Both the position numbers and the translations under genes were made by a program. Below, piece by piece: positions 26,994 through 37,561 of a stretch of 64,000 nucleotides of DNA. Origin of the DNA: an uncultured Bacteroides sp. (GTDB taxonomy: Bacteria > Bacteroidota > Bacteroidia > Bacteroidales > Bacteroidaceae); the NCBI GenBank assembly GCA_944322335.1, contig CALUOU010000002.1, forward strand, positions 1 to 64,000. Reading direction: 5' to 3'. The notes beneath the pieces were generated by a model, which saw only the letters and a list, made by a program, of their open reading frames with translations, searched no databases and was not told the origin of the DNA. The first letter of the stretch is position 1; each line of letters begins with the position of its first letter.

Positions 26994-28436
26994 TTACATG
27001 CCGAATGCGTAGTTGCCGATCTTGTCGTAGATGGCGCTGACGATGCTCAGCACGATGATGCCGGCTGTGCAGACCAGCAGGCTGATGCGTGTGTAGCCGT
27101 CGCTGTTGAAGCTGGCGATGGGCGCGTCACTCTTGTTGATGTACATGGACTTCACCACGCGCAGATAGTAGTAGAGCGAGATGACCGTGTTGACCAGCGC
27201 GATGAACACCAGCAGGTGGAAACCGCTGTGGAAGGCAGCCGCAAAGATGAAGAACTTCGAGAAGAAGCCTGCGAACGGCGGTATGCCGGCCAGGGAGAAC
27301 AAGGCCAGTGTCATCAGGAACGAGAGCTTGGGATTGGTGGTGTACAGGCCGTTGTAGTCGGTCAGTGTCACCTTGTTCGCACGTTCTGCAATGATGTTGA
27401 TGACCGTAAACACGCCCAGGTTGGCAAACAGGTAGACCAGGATGTAGTAGACCATGGTTGTCATGCCTTGCGGTGTCCCGCTGATGAGGCCCAGCATGAT
27501 GTAGCCGGCTTGCGAGATGCTGGAGAAGGCCATCAGCCGTTGCAGGTTCTCTTGGCGCAGGGCGAAGAGGTTGGCCAGCGTGATGGAGGCGATGATCACC
27601 CAGAAGAGGATTTCCTGCCATTGGCTGACCAGCGGCGCGAATACCTTATAGCAGATGACCATCAGCGCGAAAGCGGCCGCGCCTTTGGAGACAACGCTCA
27701 GGTAGGCGGTCACAGTGCTGGCGGCTCCTTCGTAAACGTCGGCTGTCCACAGGTGGAACGGAACCAGAGAGATCTTGAAGCCCATGCCGGCGAAGAAGAA
27801 TACAAAAGCCATGACTTGCAGGGCGCTGCCGTCGATGCGGGCGGGCAGGTCTGCAAAGTAGAGAGTGCCCGTGGTGCCGTAGATCAGCGAGACACCGTAG
27901 AGAAGCAGGCCGCTGGAGAACAGGGCTGTCAGGATATACTTGGCGCCGGCCTCAGCCGAGTGCTTGCGGTATTTGTCCAAAGCCACCAGACAGGCCATCG
28001 GCACGCTGGCCGTCTCCAGTCCGATGAAGAACATCAGGAAGTGTCCGGCGGAAATCATAAAGTACATGCCCAGCAGCGTACACAGGGTCAGAAAATAGAA
28101 CTCGCCCTGTTTGATGAGCATGTCTTTCCGTTTCAGCCATTCGTGCGCCATCAGGAAGACGATGAGTGTACCGATATTCAGGACAGCCTTTACGATGACA
28201 TGCATGGGGGTGCTGTGATACATTCCTCCGAAAAGCTCCATGTCGGGATGGGGGATCACGAGGTTGATGATCGTATGAGCCAGCATCAAGACAACGGGCA
28301 AGCTGGTGTTCAGCATGGGGTAGCCGCCGCTCTTTTTTGCATCGGGACCCATGAGCAGGTCAACCAAGAAGAGGAGGACGATGACCATGATCAGCGTCAC
28401 CTCTTCTGTCATAAATAGAAATTGGGAGTAATCCAT
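26994..28436 (-). CDS. nuoN: NADH-quinone oxidoreductase subunit N
   Basis: A 480-residue antiporter-like membrane subunit with about 14 helices. The proton-channel segments are recognisable: the TM5 region [38 protein letters not shown] and [35 protein letters not shown]. It is the last gene of the operon, 27 bases after nuoM. It couples quinone reduction to proton pumping. The gene is complete and followed by a strong hairpin. Confidence 0.97.
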   Translation of the reverse strand: MDYSQFLFMTEEVTLIMVIVLLFLVDLLMGPDAKKSGGYPMLNTSLPVVLMLAHTIINLVIPHPDMELFGGMYHSTPMHVIVKAVLNIGTLIVFLMAHEWLKRKDMLIKQGEFYFLTLCTLLGMYFMISAGHFLMFFIGLETASVPMACLVALDKYRKHSAEAGAKYILTALFSSGLLLYGVSLIYGTTGTLYFADLPARIDGSALQVMAFVFFFAGMGFKISLVPFHLWTADVYEGAASTVTAYLSVVSKGAAAFALMVICYKVFAPLVSQWQEILFWVIIASITLANLFALRQENLQRLMAFSSISQAGYIMLGLISGTPQGMTTMVYYILVYLFANLGVFTVINIIAERANKVTLTDYNGLYTTNPKLSFLMTLALFSLAGIPPFAGFFSKFFIFAAAFHSGFHLLVFIALVNTVISLYYYLRVVKSMYINKSDAPIASFNSDGYTRISLLVCTAGIIVLSIVSAIYDKIGNYAFGM

Positions 28437-28463
28437 ATATCTTTTGCTTACAAGTTTATGATT

Positions 28464-29942
28464 TTAGAATACATTTATAATAGGCAACACGCTGTCGCTG
28501 ATCATGTCGCTGATCCACCAAGGCGCCATACCCAGTGCGGCCACACATGCGATCAGCACGATGGCTGCTGTGCGTTCGTCCCAAGTGGCGTCGGTCAGAG
28601 CCAGGTGGTGTTTGTTGGTGCAGGTGCCATACAGGATCTTGCCTACCAGACGGAGAATGTAGACTGCCGTAATGACGATGCTGCAGCAGGCAATGACGGT
28701 CCATGCGCGATGGAAGGTGTCAGCGTGCTGGAAAGCGCCGTTGAAGATGGTCATCTCCGCAATGAAGCCGCTCAGACCTGGCAGACCCAGGTTGGCGAGA
28801 CCGGCAATCACGTAGCATACAGAGAGGAACGGCATGATTTTCATCAGTCCGCTCAGTTCGCGGATGTCACGGGTGTGCGTGCGGCCATAGATCATACCGA
28901 TCAAGGCAAAGAAGAGAGCCGTCATCAGGCCGTGGCTCAACATTTGCAGCACAGCGCCCGTGCAGGCCGTCTGGTTTACCATCAGGATGGCAAAGAGCAC
29001 CAGGCCGCAGTGGCTCACCGAGGAGTAGGCGTTGATGTATTTCAAGTCGGTCTGCACGCAAGCCGAGAAGGCTCCGTAAACCACCGAGATGCCTGTCAGG
29101 ACAAGGAAGATCCAGCCTAACTCGTTGGCGGCTTCAGGCATCAGGTACATGGCGATGCGGAAACAGCCGTAGCCTCCCAGTTTCATCAGCACGCCGGCGT
29201 GAAGCATGGACACGGCCGTAGGCGCCGAAGCGTGACCGTCGGGGCTCCATGTATGGAAGGGGAACAAAGCGCCCAGCACGCCAAAGCCGATGAAGGTCAG
29301 CGGGAACCAGATGCGTTGCTGCTCGATGGGGATGTTGTGCAGTCCGGCGATCTCCAGCAGGTTCATGGTCGTTGCGCCCGAACCGTAGTAGATGCCCAGA
29401 ATGCCGATCAGCAGGAAAGCCGAACCGCCCATCAGCATCAGGGTCAGCTTCATGGCGGAGTATTCCTTATGGCCGCTGCCCCATACACCGATCAGCAGGT
29501 ACATCGGGATCAGTGCCACTTCATAGAACATAAACATGGTGAACAGATCCGTGGAGATGAAGAAGCCGAACACGCCTAATGAAAGGAAGGTGAACCACAG
29601 GAAGTATTCCTTGGTCAGCGGCTGCAGTCTCCAGGAGGCGAATGTGCCGGTGAATACGATGACAGCCGAAAGCAGCAGCATGGCTACCGAGATGCCGTCC
29701 ACTCCCACCGAGTAGTGAATATTGAGAGCCGGGTACCAAGCTACGTCGGCACAGAACAGCATTTCCTCCGTGGCTCCGCCTTTACGCGCGCCCAGATAAG
29801 CCACGGTCAGACCGATGGCAAGCGCCAACAGTGCCGATGCGCCTGTCACCATGACCGCACGGATCTGTGAGAGGTTGCGGCTCAGCCACAAGCCAAGGAG
29901 CATCAGCAGAGGGATGAGAACAAATAAGGATAAAAAGTTCAT
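28464..29942 (-). CDS. nuoM: NADH-quinone oxidoreductase subunit M
   Basis: A 492-residue antiporter-like subunit. It has the conserved membrane glutamate region FMFYEVALIPMYLLIGVWG, and FHTWSPDGHASAPTAVSMLHAGVLMKLGGYG for the discontinuous TM7. All expected helices are present. It lies 36 bases after nuoL and 27 before nuoN, in the usual L-M-N order. Confidence 0.97.
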   Translation of the reverse strand: MNFLSLFVLIPLLMLLGLWLSRNLSQIRAVMVTGASALLALAIGLTVAYLGARKGGATEEMLFCADVAWYPALNIHYSVGVDGISVAMLLLSAVIVFTGTFASWRLQPLTKEYFLWFTFLSLGVFGFFISTDLFTMFMFYEVALIPMYLLIGVWGSGHKEYSAMKLTLMLMGGSAFLLIGILGIYYGSGATTMNLLEIAGLHNIPIEQQRIWFPLTFIGFGVLGALFPFHTWSPDGHASAPTAVSMLHAGVLMKLGGYGCFRIAMYLMPEAANELGWIFLVLTGISVVYGAFSACVQTDLKYINAYSSVSHCGLVLFAILMVNQTACTGAVLQMLSHGLMTALFFALIGMIYGRTHTRDIRELSGLMKIMPFLSVCYVIAGLANLGLPGLSGFIAEMTIFNGAFQHADTFHRAWTVIACCSIVITAVYILRLVGKILYGTCTNKHHLALTDATWDERTAAIVLIACVAALGMAPWWISDMISDSVLPIINVF

Positions 29943-29978
29943 TTCTATATTCGTTTTTATGTAGTTATCTTATCTTGA

Positions 29979-31871
29979 TTAAAACAATGCTATCAGAACC
30001 AGCAACAGGATGCCTATCAGGAACACATAAGCGTACTGCTGCACGCGTCCGCTCTGCAGGCCACGGATTTCGTCGCTTCCAGCGTTGGAGCTCCAAGCCA
30101 GGAAGTTGAAGAAGCCGTCGACCACGTGGCGGTCAAACCAGGCGATCGGGGTGGAGATGCAGGCAAAGATGATGCGGTGAGTGATGAACTGATAGATCTC
30201 GTCGATGTAGAAGCGGTGGTAAGCGGCTGTCCACAAGCCTTTGAGGCGGCAGGCCAGCGCGTCGGCCACGGGCTGCTTTTCCTTGGCGTAGATGAAGGTG
30301 GCCAAAGCGATCGCTACCACGGCTACCACGATGCTTGTTATGGCTACTTTCGGATCCAAATGGATATGGTAGGCTTGTCCGTCGGAGGAGACAAACTCAC
30401 CGAAGGGGATGAATCCGCCTACAACCGTCACCAGTGCCAGGAACATCAGCGGGAAGGTCATCGACAAGGGGCTTTCGTGAGGAGTGTGGTGGGCGTGAAG
30501 CTCTTTGTTCTCGGTTCCCCAGAAAATGCCGTAATACAGGCGGAACATATAGAAAGCGGTCATGCCGGCAATGACAGTCATGATCCAGCCCATCGCGTCG
30601 CTGAACTGGAAGCAAGCCGTCAGGATCTCATCTTTCGAGAAGAAGCCGGAGAACGGAGGAATGCCGGCGATGGCCAGACACGCGATCAGGAAGGTGATGT
30701 GCGTGATGGGCATGTATTTGCGCAGACCTCCCATGGCCGACATCTCGTTGCTGTGGACGGCGTGGATGATGCTGCCTGCGCCCAAGAAGAGCAATGCCTT
30801 GAACATGGCGTGGGTGAACAGGTGGAACATGCCGGCCATGTAGCCCAAGCCTCCGTGATGGGGATCCGTGGCGGTGCATACACCCAAGGCCACCATCATG
30901 AAGCCGATCTGGGAGATGGTGGAGAAGGCGAGCACACGCTTGATGTCGCTCTGCACACAGGCGATGCTGGCGGCGAAGAAAGCGGTGAAAGCGCCCACGT
31001 AGGCCACGAGGTGGAGCGTGGATTCAGCGTCATATTCCATGAAGATCGGGAACATGCGGGCCACCAGGTACACACCGGCTACAACCATGGTCGCGGCGTG
31101 GATCAGCGCGCTGACAGGCGTAGGGCCTTCCATGGCGTCGGGCAGCCAGATGTGCAGCGGGAACATGGCACTCTTGCCGGCGCCGCCGATAAACATCAGT
31201 CCCAGTGCCAGCGGAATCATGGCCGCGCCGCCCTTTGCCATCAGCAGCTCGTCGGGCTCGAAGGTGTAAGTGCCCGCATAGTAGCCGTAGATCAGGATAC
31301 CGATCAGGAAGCCCAAGTCGGCAAAACGGGTGACGATAAAGGCTTTCTTGGAAGCGGCGATGGCGGCCGGCTTGGTGTAGTAGAAACCGATCAGCAGGTA
31401 AGAGGAGACACCCACCAGTTCCCAGAACACATACATCTGGAAGATGTTGGTGGCCACAACCAAACCCAGCATAGACATGGAGAAGAGAGACAAGAAAGCA
31501 TAGTAACGCTGGAATCCCACTTCTCCCTTCATATATCCGAACGAATAGATGTGAACCATGAACGATACTGTACTGATGACAATAAGCATCATCACGGAGA
31601 TCGGGTCAAGCAGAATACCCATGTCAATGCTCAAGGTCTCGGTGAACGGAAGCCACGTGAAGTTATAAGGCATCAGGGTCTCATACGTTCCGTCAGCCAA
31701 CCGTGGAGCCGAGAAATACACGACAGCGGTGTAGTAGGAGAGAGCCGTCACAACACCTAAGGAGAGGGTACCGATCAGGCCGGCGGTGCGGTGCGACATC
31801 CATTTGCCTCCAAGCCCTAATGTGAGGAAGGAAAGAAATGGAAGCAGAAGTATCAAAATCGTATAATCCAT
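29979..31871 (-). CDS. nuoL: NADH-quinone oxidoreductase subunit L
   Basis: A 630-residue antiporter-like subunit with the typical FWELVGVSSYLLIGFYY, FPLHIWLPDAMEGPTPVSALIHAATMVVAGVYL and ACVQSDIKRVLAFSTISQIGFM segments, and a C-terminal extension that forms the lateral helix in known complexes. It begins after a 141-base gap downstream of nuoK that holds short imperfect repeats. No disruption is visible. Confidence 0.97.
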   Translation of the reverse strand: MDYTILILLLPFLSFLTLGLGGKWMSHRTAGLIGTLSLGVVTALSYYTAVVYFSAPRLADGTYETLMPYNFTWLPFTETLSIDMGILLDPISVMMLIVISTVSFMVHIYSFGYMKGEVGFQRYYAFLSLFSMSMLGLVVATNIFQMYVFWELVGVSSYLLIGFYYTKPAAIAASKKAFIVTRFADLGFLIGILIYGYYAGTYTFEPDELLMAKGGAAMIPLALGLMFIGGAGKSAMFPLHIWLPDAMEGPTPVSALIHAATMVVAGVYLVARMFPIFMEYDAESTLHLVAYVGAFTAFFAASIACVQSDIKRVLAFSTISQIGFMMVALGVCTATDPHHGGLGYMAGMFHLFTHAMFKALLFLGAGSIIHAVHSNEMSAMGGLRKYMPITHITFLIACLAIAGIPPFSGFFSKDEILTACFQFSDAMGWIMTVIAGMTAFYMFRLYYGIFWGTENKELHAHHTPHESPLSMTFPLMFLALVTVVGGFIPFGEFVSSDGQAYHIHLDPKVAITSIVVAVVAIALATFIYAKEKQPVADALACRLKGLWTAAYHRFYIDEIYQFITHRIIFACISTPIAWFDRHVVDGFFNFLAWSSNAGSDEIRGLQSGRVQQYAYVFLIGILLLVLIALF

Positions 31872-32012
31872 ATAGTTTTTAAGTTTTTAGTTATTAGTTT
31901 TTCAGCTTGTCAGTTCTCAGCTCTTGAGCTTGTCTGTCTATGGGCTTAGCTTATCAGTTGCTGTCTTACGCAAACTCAGTCAGCTCAACCGCCTGCAAAC
32001 TGACAGACTTGT
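31872..32012. other. Repeat-like spacer between nuoK and nuoL
   Basis: A 141-base gap within an otherwise tight operon. It is filled with variations of CAGCTTGTCAGT, CTTGAGCTTGTCTGTC and CTCAGTCAGCTC. No gene, promoter or terminator is evident. Confidence 0.5.
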
Positions 32013-32321
32013 CTACCATTTCAGGTCTTCCATTCTGTCCGACTGGATGCTGCGCAGCTTGCGGTAGATGTTTATCATGATCGCAATGGCTATAGCGGTC
32101 TCGGCTGCCGAGATGGCAATGGAGAACAAGGTGAAGAAATAGCCTTCCGCGCCTTCAGGAAACAGGTAACGGTTGAACACGGCGAAGTTGATGTCTGCGG
32201 CATTCAGAATCAGCTCGACAGAAATCAGGATTGCCAGCGTGCTGCGGCGTGTGAGGAAGCCGTAGATGCCGGCGAAAAGCATGATCGCCGAAATAATCAG
32301 ATAATATTCTAATTGTATCAT
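32013..32321 (-). CDS. nuoK: NADH-quinone oxidoreductase subunit K
   Basis: A 102-residue subunit with three membrane helices and the two conserved membrane glutamates, in LISVELILNAADINF and ISAAETAIAIAI. Its length is normal. It is separated from nuoJ by 130 bases and from nuoL by 141, the two longest gaps in the operon. Confidence 0.96.
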   Translation of the reverse strand: MIQLEYYLIISAIMLFAGIYGFLTRRSTLAILISVELILNAADINFAVFNRYLFPEGAEGYFFTLFSIAISAAETAIAIAIMINIYRKLRSIQSDRMEDLKW

Positions 32322-32451
32322 AAGTCTGTAAAAAATGTATTAGTGTTCGATTATCAGTTTTGAGTCGGCGGGCTTTCAGCTTTATAAGTTGCCGGTCTGC
32401 TGATGCAAAACCGCAACTTATGAGCTTATAGACTCGCAAACTCGTCAATGA
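32322..32451. other. Repeat-like spacer between nuoJ and nuoK
   Basis: A 130-base gap with short imperfect repeats such as TCAGTTTTGAGTC, TTATAAGTTGCCGG and ACTTATGAGCTTATAG. The inverted CAACTTATGAGC/GCTTTATAAGTTG stretch could fold loosely. No gene is visible. Confidence 0.45.
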
Positions 32452-32964
32452 CTAACGTCTGCGCGCGATCAGCAATCCGCCCACCATGCAGGCCAGCAGC
32501 AGGATGCTGACGGCTTCGAAGGGAAGCAGATAACCGTACTTCCCGCTGCTTACCATGAGATTCCCGATGCTGCTGAACGCCAGCTCGGTTGAATCCACCG
32601 GCGCTTGTGCCAGGAATTGGTGTTTGAGAATGACCAGCAATACGATGGCGGCTCCAGCAAGACAGGCGCCCAAGGATGCCAACAGCCGTTTCCGCTTCTG
32701 ACCGGGCACTTTTTCGCCGGGGCCGTTGGTCAGCAGGATGGCAAACACATAGAGCACGACGACACCTCCGGCGTAGACCATGATCTGCACAGCACCCAGG
32801 AATGTATATCCCAGCAGGAAGTAAATGCCGGCTGCGCCAAAGAGTACAAACAGCAGGTAGGTCGCAGCCCTGATGATGCGGTTTGTGGTTACCGTCAGTA
32901 TAGAGAAGACAGCGATGAAGGCTGCCAGAAAGTAGAATACTACTGTTTCAAGAGTTATTTCCAT
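32452..32964 (-). CDS. nuoJ: NADH-quinone oxidoreductase subunit J
   Basis: A 170-residue subunit with five membrane helices, including the conserved TM3 stretch YTFLGAVQIMVYAGGVVVLYVFAILL in type, which carries the pi-bulge in known structures. Start and length fit the family. It starts 26 bases after nuoI. Confidence 0.96.
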   Translation of the reverse strand: MEITLETVVFYFLAAFIAVFSILTVTTNRIIRAATYLLFVLFGAAGIYFLLGYTFLGAVQIMVYAGGVVVLYVFAILLTNGPGEKVPGQKRKRLLASLGACLAGAAIVLLVILKHQFLAQAPVDSTELAFSSIGNLMVSSGKYGYLLPFEAVSILLLACMVGGLLIARRR

Positions 32965-32990
32965 ATACTTCAGTTTCGATTTACGGGGTT

Positions 32991-33548
32991 TTACTTATCA
33001 GAAGCCGGTGCGGCAGCCTTGGGGGCGGCGTCACTCTTTTGGGGAGTGGCGGCGTCTTTCTTGGGTGCGGCAGCGGCCGTTTTCTTGGTTTCTTCCACAT
33101 GGCTGCCCGGACGGTTCAGCGTCAGGATCAGTTTTGAGCGGTCAAACACCGCATGCTCAAAGTCCTGGTCGAACGTGATGGCTCCATGCGGACATGCGTT
33201 CACACACAACTGGCAGAAGATGCATGACCCCAAGTTGTATTCATACTTGGCGAGCACTTTCTTCTTTTTGCCGTCTTCAGTCTCCACCGTCTCGCTTGTT
33301 ACCTTGATGGTGCCGTTGGGGCAGGCCATCTGACACAGTCCGCAAGCGATGCAGTGATGCTCGTTCCGTTCGTTGTGGGGCATGGTCAGTGTCCCGCGGA
33401 AGCGGTCGAACATTTTCAGTTCTTTCCGGTTTTCCGGATATTGTTCCGTAATTTTAGGAGTGAAGAATTCCCTCATGGAAGTCTTCAGTCCGATGCACAG
33501 ACTTCTGATCCCATCGAAAAGTCCTCCTAAATATGTGTCTTTTTCCAT
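32991..33548 (-). CDS. nuoI: NADH-quinone oxidoreductase subunit I (ferredoxin-like)
   Basis: About 185 residues from MEKDTYLGGLF. It carries two [4Fe-4S] motifs, CIACGLCQMACP and CIFCQLCVNACP, for clusters N6a and N6b. The C-terminus ends in an Ala/Lys/Pro-rich tail of about 35 residues, not needed for the fold and unlike the compact E. coli protein. An in-frame ATG at 33587 adds 13 polar residues that do not resemble family members. It carries electrons toward the quinone site. Confidence 0.94.
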   Translation of the reverse strand: MEKDTYLGGLFDGIRSLCIGLKTSMREFFTPKITEQYPENRKELKMFDRFRGTLTMPHNERNEHHCIACGLCQMACPNGTIKVTSETVETEDGKKKKVLAKYEYNLGSCIFCQLCVNACPHGAITFDQDFEHAVFDRSKLILTLNRPGSHVEETKKTAAAAPKKDAATPQKSDAAPKAAAPASDK

Positions 33549-33636
33549 TCTGTCTTTTTTAGTTTTTTTAGTTTCTTGGTTCAGCATTTAGTGCCTGCAA
33601 GCGCTGGCCGCTTGTCACTGACACCTGATCACTTTT

Positions 33637-34722
33637 TTAGAAGTGCAGCCCGAAAGCTACGATTATACTCATCAATATCAGGTTCGCCATGGATATGGGC
33701 AGCAGGTATTTCCATTCCAACGTCAGGATCTGGTCAATGCGCAAGCGGGGGAAAGTCCAGCGCATCCACATCATGAGGAACACCACAAAGAAAGCCTTTC
33801 CGAAGAACCATACCAGTCCGGGGATGTAGTTCATCACGTTGTTGAATCCGTCCAGTCCGGGGATGTGCAACGGCATCCAGCCTCCCAGGAACACCGTGGC
33901 GGCAATGGCTGCTACGATGAAGAGGTTCAAATATTCGGCCAGGTAGTAGAAGCCGAAGTGCATGCCGCTGTATTCCGTGTGATATCCGGCTGTCAGCTCG
34001 CTTTCCGCTTCAGGCAAGTCAAACGGGCCGCGGTTACATTCCGCATTGCCGGCCACCAGGTAGATGATGAAGGCGATGATGGCGGGGATGTGTCCCTTGA
34101 AGATCAGCCATCCGTCGGCCTGTCCCTCCACGATGCCGGAAATCTGCATGGTGCCGGTCAGAACCACCATGGTCAGGATGCTCATGCCTACAGACAGCTC
34201 ATAGCTGATGATCTGAGCGCCGCTGCGCATGGCTCCGATCAGTGAGAACTTGTTGTTCGAACTCCATCCGGCCAGCAGGATACCCACCACGCCGATGCTT
34301 GAGGCAGCCAGCATGAAGAAGATGCCTATGTTGAAATCCAGCACTTCCAGCCCTTTATTGATGGGCAGGCAAGCGAAAGTCAGGAACGATGCCAGCAACA
34401 CCATGTAGGGAGCCAGGTTGTAGAGCAGCTTGTCAACGCCGCCAGGCGTGAAGATTTCCTTAGTCAGCATTTTGAACACGTCCGAGATCACCTGGATGGT
34501 GCCATAAGGACCGACCCGGTTCGGACCCAGACGGCATTGGAAGAAAGCGCAGACCTTGCGCTCCATGTAGATCATTATAATGGCCAAAAGCGCGTACATC
34601 AGGATGATGCATACGCCTATCACGACACACTCGATGAAGATGGCCAGCCCTTCCGGCATGACTGAAGTCAGCATCTCGTGTATCCAGTTTGTTACGACAC
34701 TAAAATCAAATAAGTTTTTCAT
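33637..34722 (-). CDS. nuoH: NADH-quinone oxidoreductase subunit H
   Basis: A 361-residue membrane subunit lining the quinone chamber. It has the marker motifs [21 protein letters not shown] and [28 protein letters not shown]. Eight membrane helices are predicted. It begins 50 bases after nuoCD, in the expected position. Confidence 0.97.
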   Translation of the reverse strand: MKNLFDFSVVTNWIHEMLTSVMPEGLAIFIECVVIGVCIILMYALLAIIMIYMERKVCAFFQCRLGPNRVGPYGTIQVISDVFKMLTKEIFTPGGVDKLLYNLAPYMVLLASFLTFACLPINKGLEVLDFNIGIFFMLAASSIGVVGILLAGWSSNNKFSLIGAMRSGAQIISYELSVGMSILTMVVLTGTMQISGIVEGQADGWLIFKGHIPAIIAFIIYLVAGNAECNRGPFDLPEAESELTAGYHTEYSGMHFGFYYLAEYLNLFIVAAIAATVFLGGWMPLHIPGLDGFNNVMNYIPGLVWFFGKAFFVVFLMMWMRWTFPRLRIDQILTLEWKYLLPISMANLILMSIIVAFGLHF

Positions 34723-34772
34723 CTGAAAAATAAAAGATTGGGAATTAAGTAATAATACATCCTCCGGGTGTC

Positions 34773-36365
34773 CTACCGGTCAATGTCGGGGATGATGTAG
34801 TCCAACGTTCCGCCGATGGCGATCAGGTCGGCAATCTTTTCTCCCCGGCAGACGGTGTTGAGCGTGCCGATCAGCGGCAAGCCTGTCGAGCGGTAGTGCA
34901 GGCGGTAAGGTGTCTTGTCACCATGGCTTTCCAGGAACACTCCGAACTCTCCACGGCTGGCCTCCACGGCAGCGTAGTAACAGCCTTCGGGCACACGGAT
35001 GATGGGTTTCATCTTCTGTTGGTAAGGTCCTTCCGGAATGTTGTCTATCAGCTGTTCGATGATGTGCAGACTTTCCTTGATTTCCTCGATGCGCACTTTG
35101 TAGCGGGCGTATGAGTCGCCTTCCTCGAAGAGTATCTGTTTGAAGTCCACCTTGTCATACATAGCGTATGGCATCCGTTTTCTCACGTCGCACGCCCATC
35201 CGCTGGCACGTCCTGTACCGCCGGTCGCTCCGAACGAGATGACTTCCTCGCGCGAGAGCACGCCTACGCCGATCAGACGTTTCCGGGTGATGATGTTTCC
35301 GCCGAAGATGTCCTCATATTCCTGCAGGTTCTTGCGCATGTAGGGGATGAATTCTTTCACCCGCTTCACGAAATTCGGATGAATGTCCGCCTGCACGCCG
35401 CCGATGGTGTTGTAGTTCAGGATCAGCCGTCCGCCGCAAGTCTCTTCAAAGATGTCCAGGATCTTCTCGCGGTCGCGGAATCCGTAGAGGAAGGCTGTAG
35501 TGGCGCCCATATCCTGGCAGAGGCAGGAGAAGAAGAGGATGTGTGAGTCGATGCGCTGCAGCTCGTCCATGATGGTACGGATGTATTGCACTCTCTCGCT
35601 CACTTCCACTCCCATGGCCTTCTCGATACACATGCACAGCGCGTGGCGGCTTTGCATGGCTCCCAGATAGTCCAGACGGTCAGTCAGCGCCAAGGTCTGC
35701 GGATAGGTCAGACTTTCGTTCATTTTCTCAATGCCGCGATGGATGTAGCCGCAGTTCACGTCCACTTTTTGGATGTACTCTCCTTCGAGTGACACACGCA
35801 GGCGGAGCACGCCGTGTGTGGCCGGGTGTTGCGGCCCGATGTTCACCACATATTCCCCGTCGCCGAACAGCTTTATCTTGTCGATGATTTCCCGTCCGTC
35901 AGGCAGGTTACTCTTTTCGATGGTGGTGTCTACGGTTTCCTCGTTGGTCATCAGCAAGGGGTTGTCCTTGGCGGGGTCGTTGTCCTTGCGGAAGGGGTAG
36001 CCCACCCAGTCGTTTCTCAGGAACAGGCGGCGCATGTCGGGATGTCCGATGAAGAGGATCCCGTAAAAGTCATACACTTCCCTTTCCGGCAGCTCGGCGC
36101 TTCTCCAGATGTCCGACACCGATCTCAGTTCCGGCTTCTCGCGGTCGGTTGTGGCTGTCCACACTGTCTTGCGTTTGCCGGTTGCCGTTGATTCCAGGTG
36201 ATACACCACACCCAGTCCTCTCCGGGTGCCTTCCGGGTCTTTTTCGTCAGGCACTCCCCAGTCCATGCCGGTCAGGCTTTCCAGGAAGTCCATTTGCTCT
36301 TCTCTCCGCAGTCGCCACATTTCTTCGCGCAGCTCCTGCGGCTTTATATATATCATTTCTTCCAT
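34773..36365 (-). CDS. nuoCD: NADH-quinone oxidoreductase fused subunits C and D
   Basis: A 530-residue fusion. NuoC occupies about 1-130 ([48 protein letters not shown]) and NuoD about 150-530 ([28 protein letters not shown], the quinone-site histidine in PATHG, and the C-terminal [12 protein letters not shown]). Fused nuoCD is common in Bacteroidetes and E. coli. Together with NuoB it forms the quinone-binding site of the peripheral arm. It starts 12 bases after nuoB. Confidence 0.97.
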   Translation of the reverse strand: MEEMIYIKPQELREEMWRLRREEQMDFLESLTGMDWGVPDEKDPEGTRRGLGVVYHLESTATGKRKTVWTATTDREKPELRSVSDIWRSAELPEREVYDFYGILFIGHPDMRRLFLRNDWVGYPFRKDNDPAKDNPLLMTNEETVDTTIEKSNLPDGREIIDKIKLFGDGEYVVNIGPQHPATHGVLRLRVSLEGEYIQKVDVNCGYIHRGIEKMNESLTYPQTLALTDRLDYLGAMQSRHALCMCIEKAMGVEVSERVQYIRTIMDELQRIDSHILFFSCLCQDMGATTAFLYGFRDREKILDIFEETCGGRLILNYNTIGGVQADIHPNFVKRVKEFIPYMRKNLQEYEDIFGGNIITRKRLIGVGVLSREEVISFGATGGTGRASGWACDVRKRMPYAMYDKVDFKQILFEEGDSYARYKVRIEEIKESLHIIEQLIDNIPEGPYQQKMKPIIRVPEGCYYAAVEASRGEFGVFLESHGDKTPYRLHYRSTGLPLIGTLNTVCRGEKIADLIAIGGTLDYIIPDIDR

Positions 36366-36377
36366 AATCTATCCGTG

Positions 36378-36968
36378 TTATTCCGCTTCTTCTTTTTTCT
36401 GTTTACGGTTTACGCCTCCGAAGAATTTCTCGATTTTCACTTTTCTCTGCAGCTGCATCATGCCGTACAGGAAAGCCTCCGGCCGTGGCGGGCATCCGGG
36501 CACGTAAACATCCACAGGCAGGATCTGATCCACTCCTTGCACCACATGGTACGATTTGCGGAACGGTCCGCCGCTGACAGAGCATCCGCCGATGGCGATC
36601 ACGTATTTCGGGTCGGCCATCTGGTCATACAGCCGTTTCAGCACGGGTGCCATCTTATAGGTAATGGTTCCGCTGACCAGGATCACATCGGCCTGTCGGG
36701 GACTGTTCCGTGTGATCTCAAATCCGAACCGGGCGATGTCGTAGCGGGCGGCGCAAACGGCCATGAACTCGATGCCGCAGCAGCTCGTGGCGAAAGTCAA
36801 AGGCCAGAGCGAGTTGCTTCGTCCCCAGTCTATCAGGTCATCCAGTGCGCCTACCACCACGTTGGCGCCTCCGGCATTCAGCTCTTGGATGAGCTTTTCC
36901 AGCGTCTCATTGTCCTGAAACTCCTCGTAGGGGATGTTCTTGATTTTCGGTCTCTTTGTTATCTCCAT
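36378..36968 (-). CDS. nuoB: NADH-quinone oxidoreductase subunit B
   Basis: About 196 residues from [10 protein letters not shown], holding the N2 cluster ligands: [25 protein letters not shown] and [12 protein letters not shown] start at 37037 would extend 23 residues into nuoA and is unlikely. It overlaps nuoA by about 10 bases, indicating tight coupling. It passes electrons to quinone at the end of the Fe-S chain. Confidence 0.96.
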   Translation of the reverse strand: MEITKRPKIKNIPYEEFQDNETLEKLIQELNAGGANVVVGALDDLIDWGRSNSLWPLTFATSCCGIEFMAVCAARYDIARFGFEITRNSPRQADVILVSGTITYKMAPVLKRLYDQMADPKYVIAIGGCSVSGGPFRKSYHVVQGVDQILPVDVYVPGCPPRPEAFLYGMMQLQRKVKIEKFFGGVNRKQKKEEAE

Positions 36969-37309
36969 TCCAACGCTCCTTTCTGCCAAGCATAAACCAG
37001 TCCCAGCACTAAGATGAACAAGAAGAATGCGACGCACAGCAGCGCGTCAGGTCCCATCTGGACTACGGTCACTGCCCACGGGAACAGAAATACCGTTTCC
37101 ACCTCAAACATCAGGAAGAGAATCGCGAACAGGTAGTAGCCCACGCGAAACTGCATCCACGATTTACCACGGGTGGGGATACCACACTCGTATGGCTCCA
37201 GCTTCTGCGGATTGTACGAGCGGGGCGCGATCAAGTTGGCCAGCACGACCACCACACCCACAAATAGAATTGCCGTTATGACAACGGTAACTAACAATGT
37301 AAAATTCAT
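36959..37309 (-). CDS. nuoA: NADH-quinone oxidoreductase subunit A
   Basis: A 116-residue subunit with three membrane helices. The conserved loop [23 protein letters not shown] carries the family cysteine, and [16 protein letters not shown] contains the conserved acidic residues. It is the first gene of an operon A-B-CD-H-I-J-K-L-M-N. No nuoE, F or G gene follows, so the complex probably accepts electrons from ferredoxin or another carrier rather than NADH. Confidence 0.96.
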   Translation of the reverse strand: MNFTLLVTVVITAILFVGVVVVLANLIAPRSYNPQKLEPYECGIPTRGKSWMQFRVGYYLFAILFLMFEVETVFLFPWAVTVVQMGPDALLCVAFFLFILVLGLVYAWQKGALEWR

Positions 37310-37355
37310 AGATCTAATTGACTTTTAGATGTATATATATAGATAATTTTAGCAC

Positions 37356-37399
37356 AAAAAGGGCTTCTCCCTGTTTTTTTGCTTACAGGAAGAAACCCT
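37356..37399 (-). terminator. Terminator after trkH
   Basis: On the minus strand AGGGTTTCTTCCTG pairs with CAGGGAGAAGCCCT (14 pairs including two G-U) around an A-rich loop, followed by TTTT. It separates the dxs-trkA-trkH unit from nuoA. Confidence 0.8.
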
Positions 37400-37561
37400 T
37401 GTCTTTCTTGTATGAAAGGTTTTTTATGTACCATTTCATATTATTTTATAATCTTATTTTCTTTTCATATTCTTTTGAGGTTGCAAAGTTATAATAATTC
37501 TTGCGCTTTTGATAGGCAGATATTACAAAAACTCTACCTTTTAGCACTTTTTTGCCATTGC

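Noticed and set aside
26919..28418. Long ORF antisense to nuoN, and similar long antisense ORFs opposite nuoL, alaS, relA, the C39 exporter and the A2M gene
   Set aside because: All mirror well-identified genes on the other strand; GC-rich third positions leave few stops in the opposite frame.
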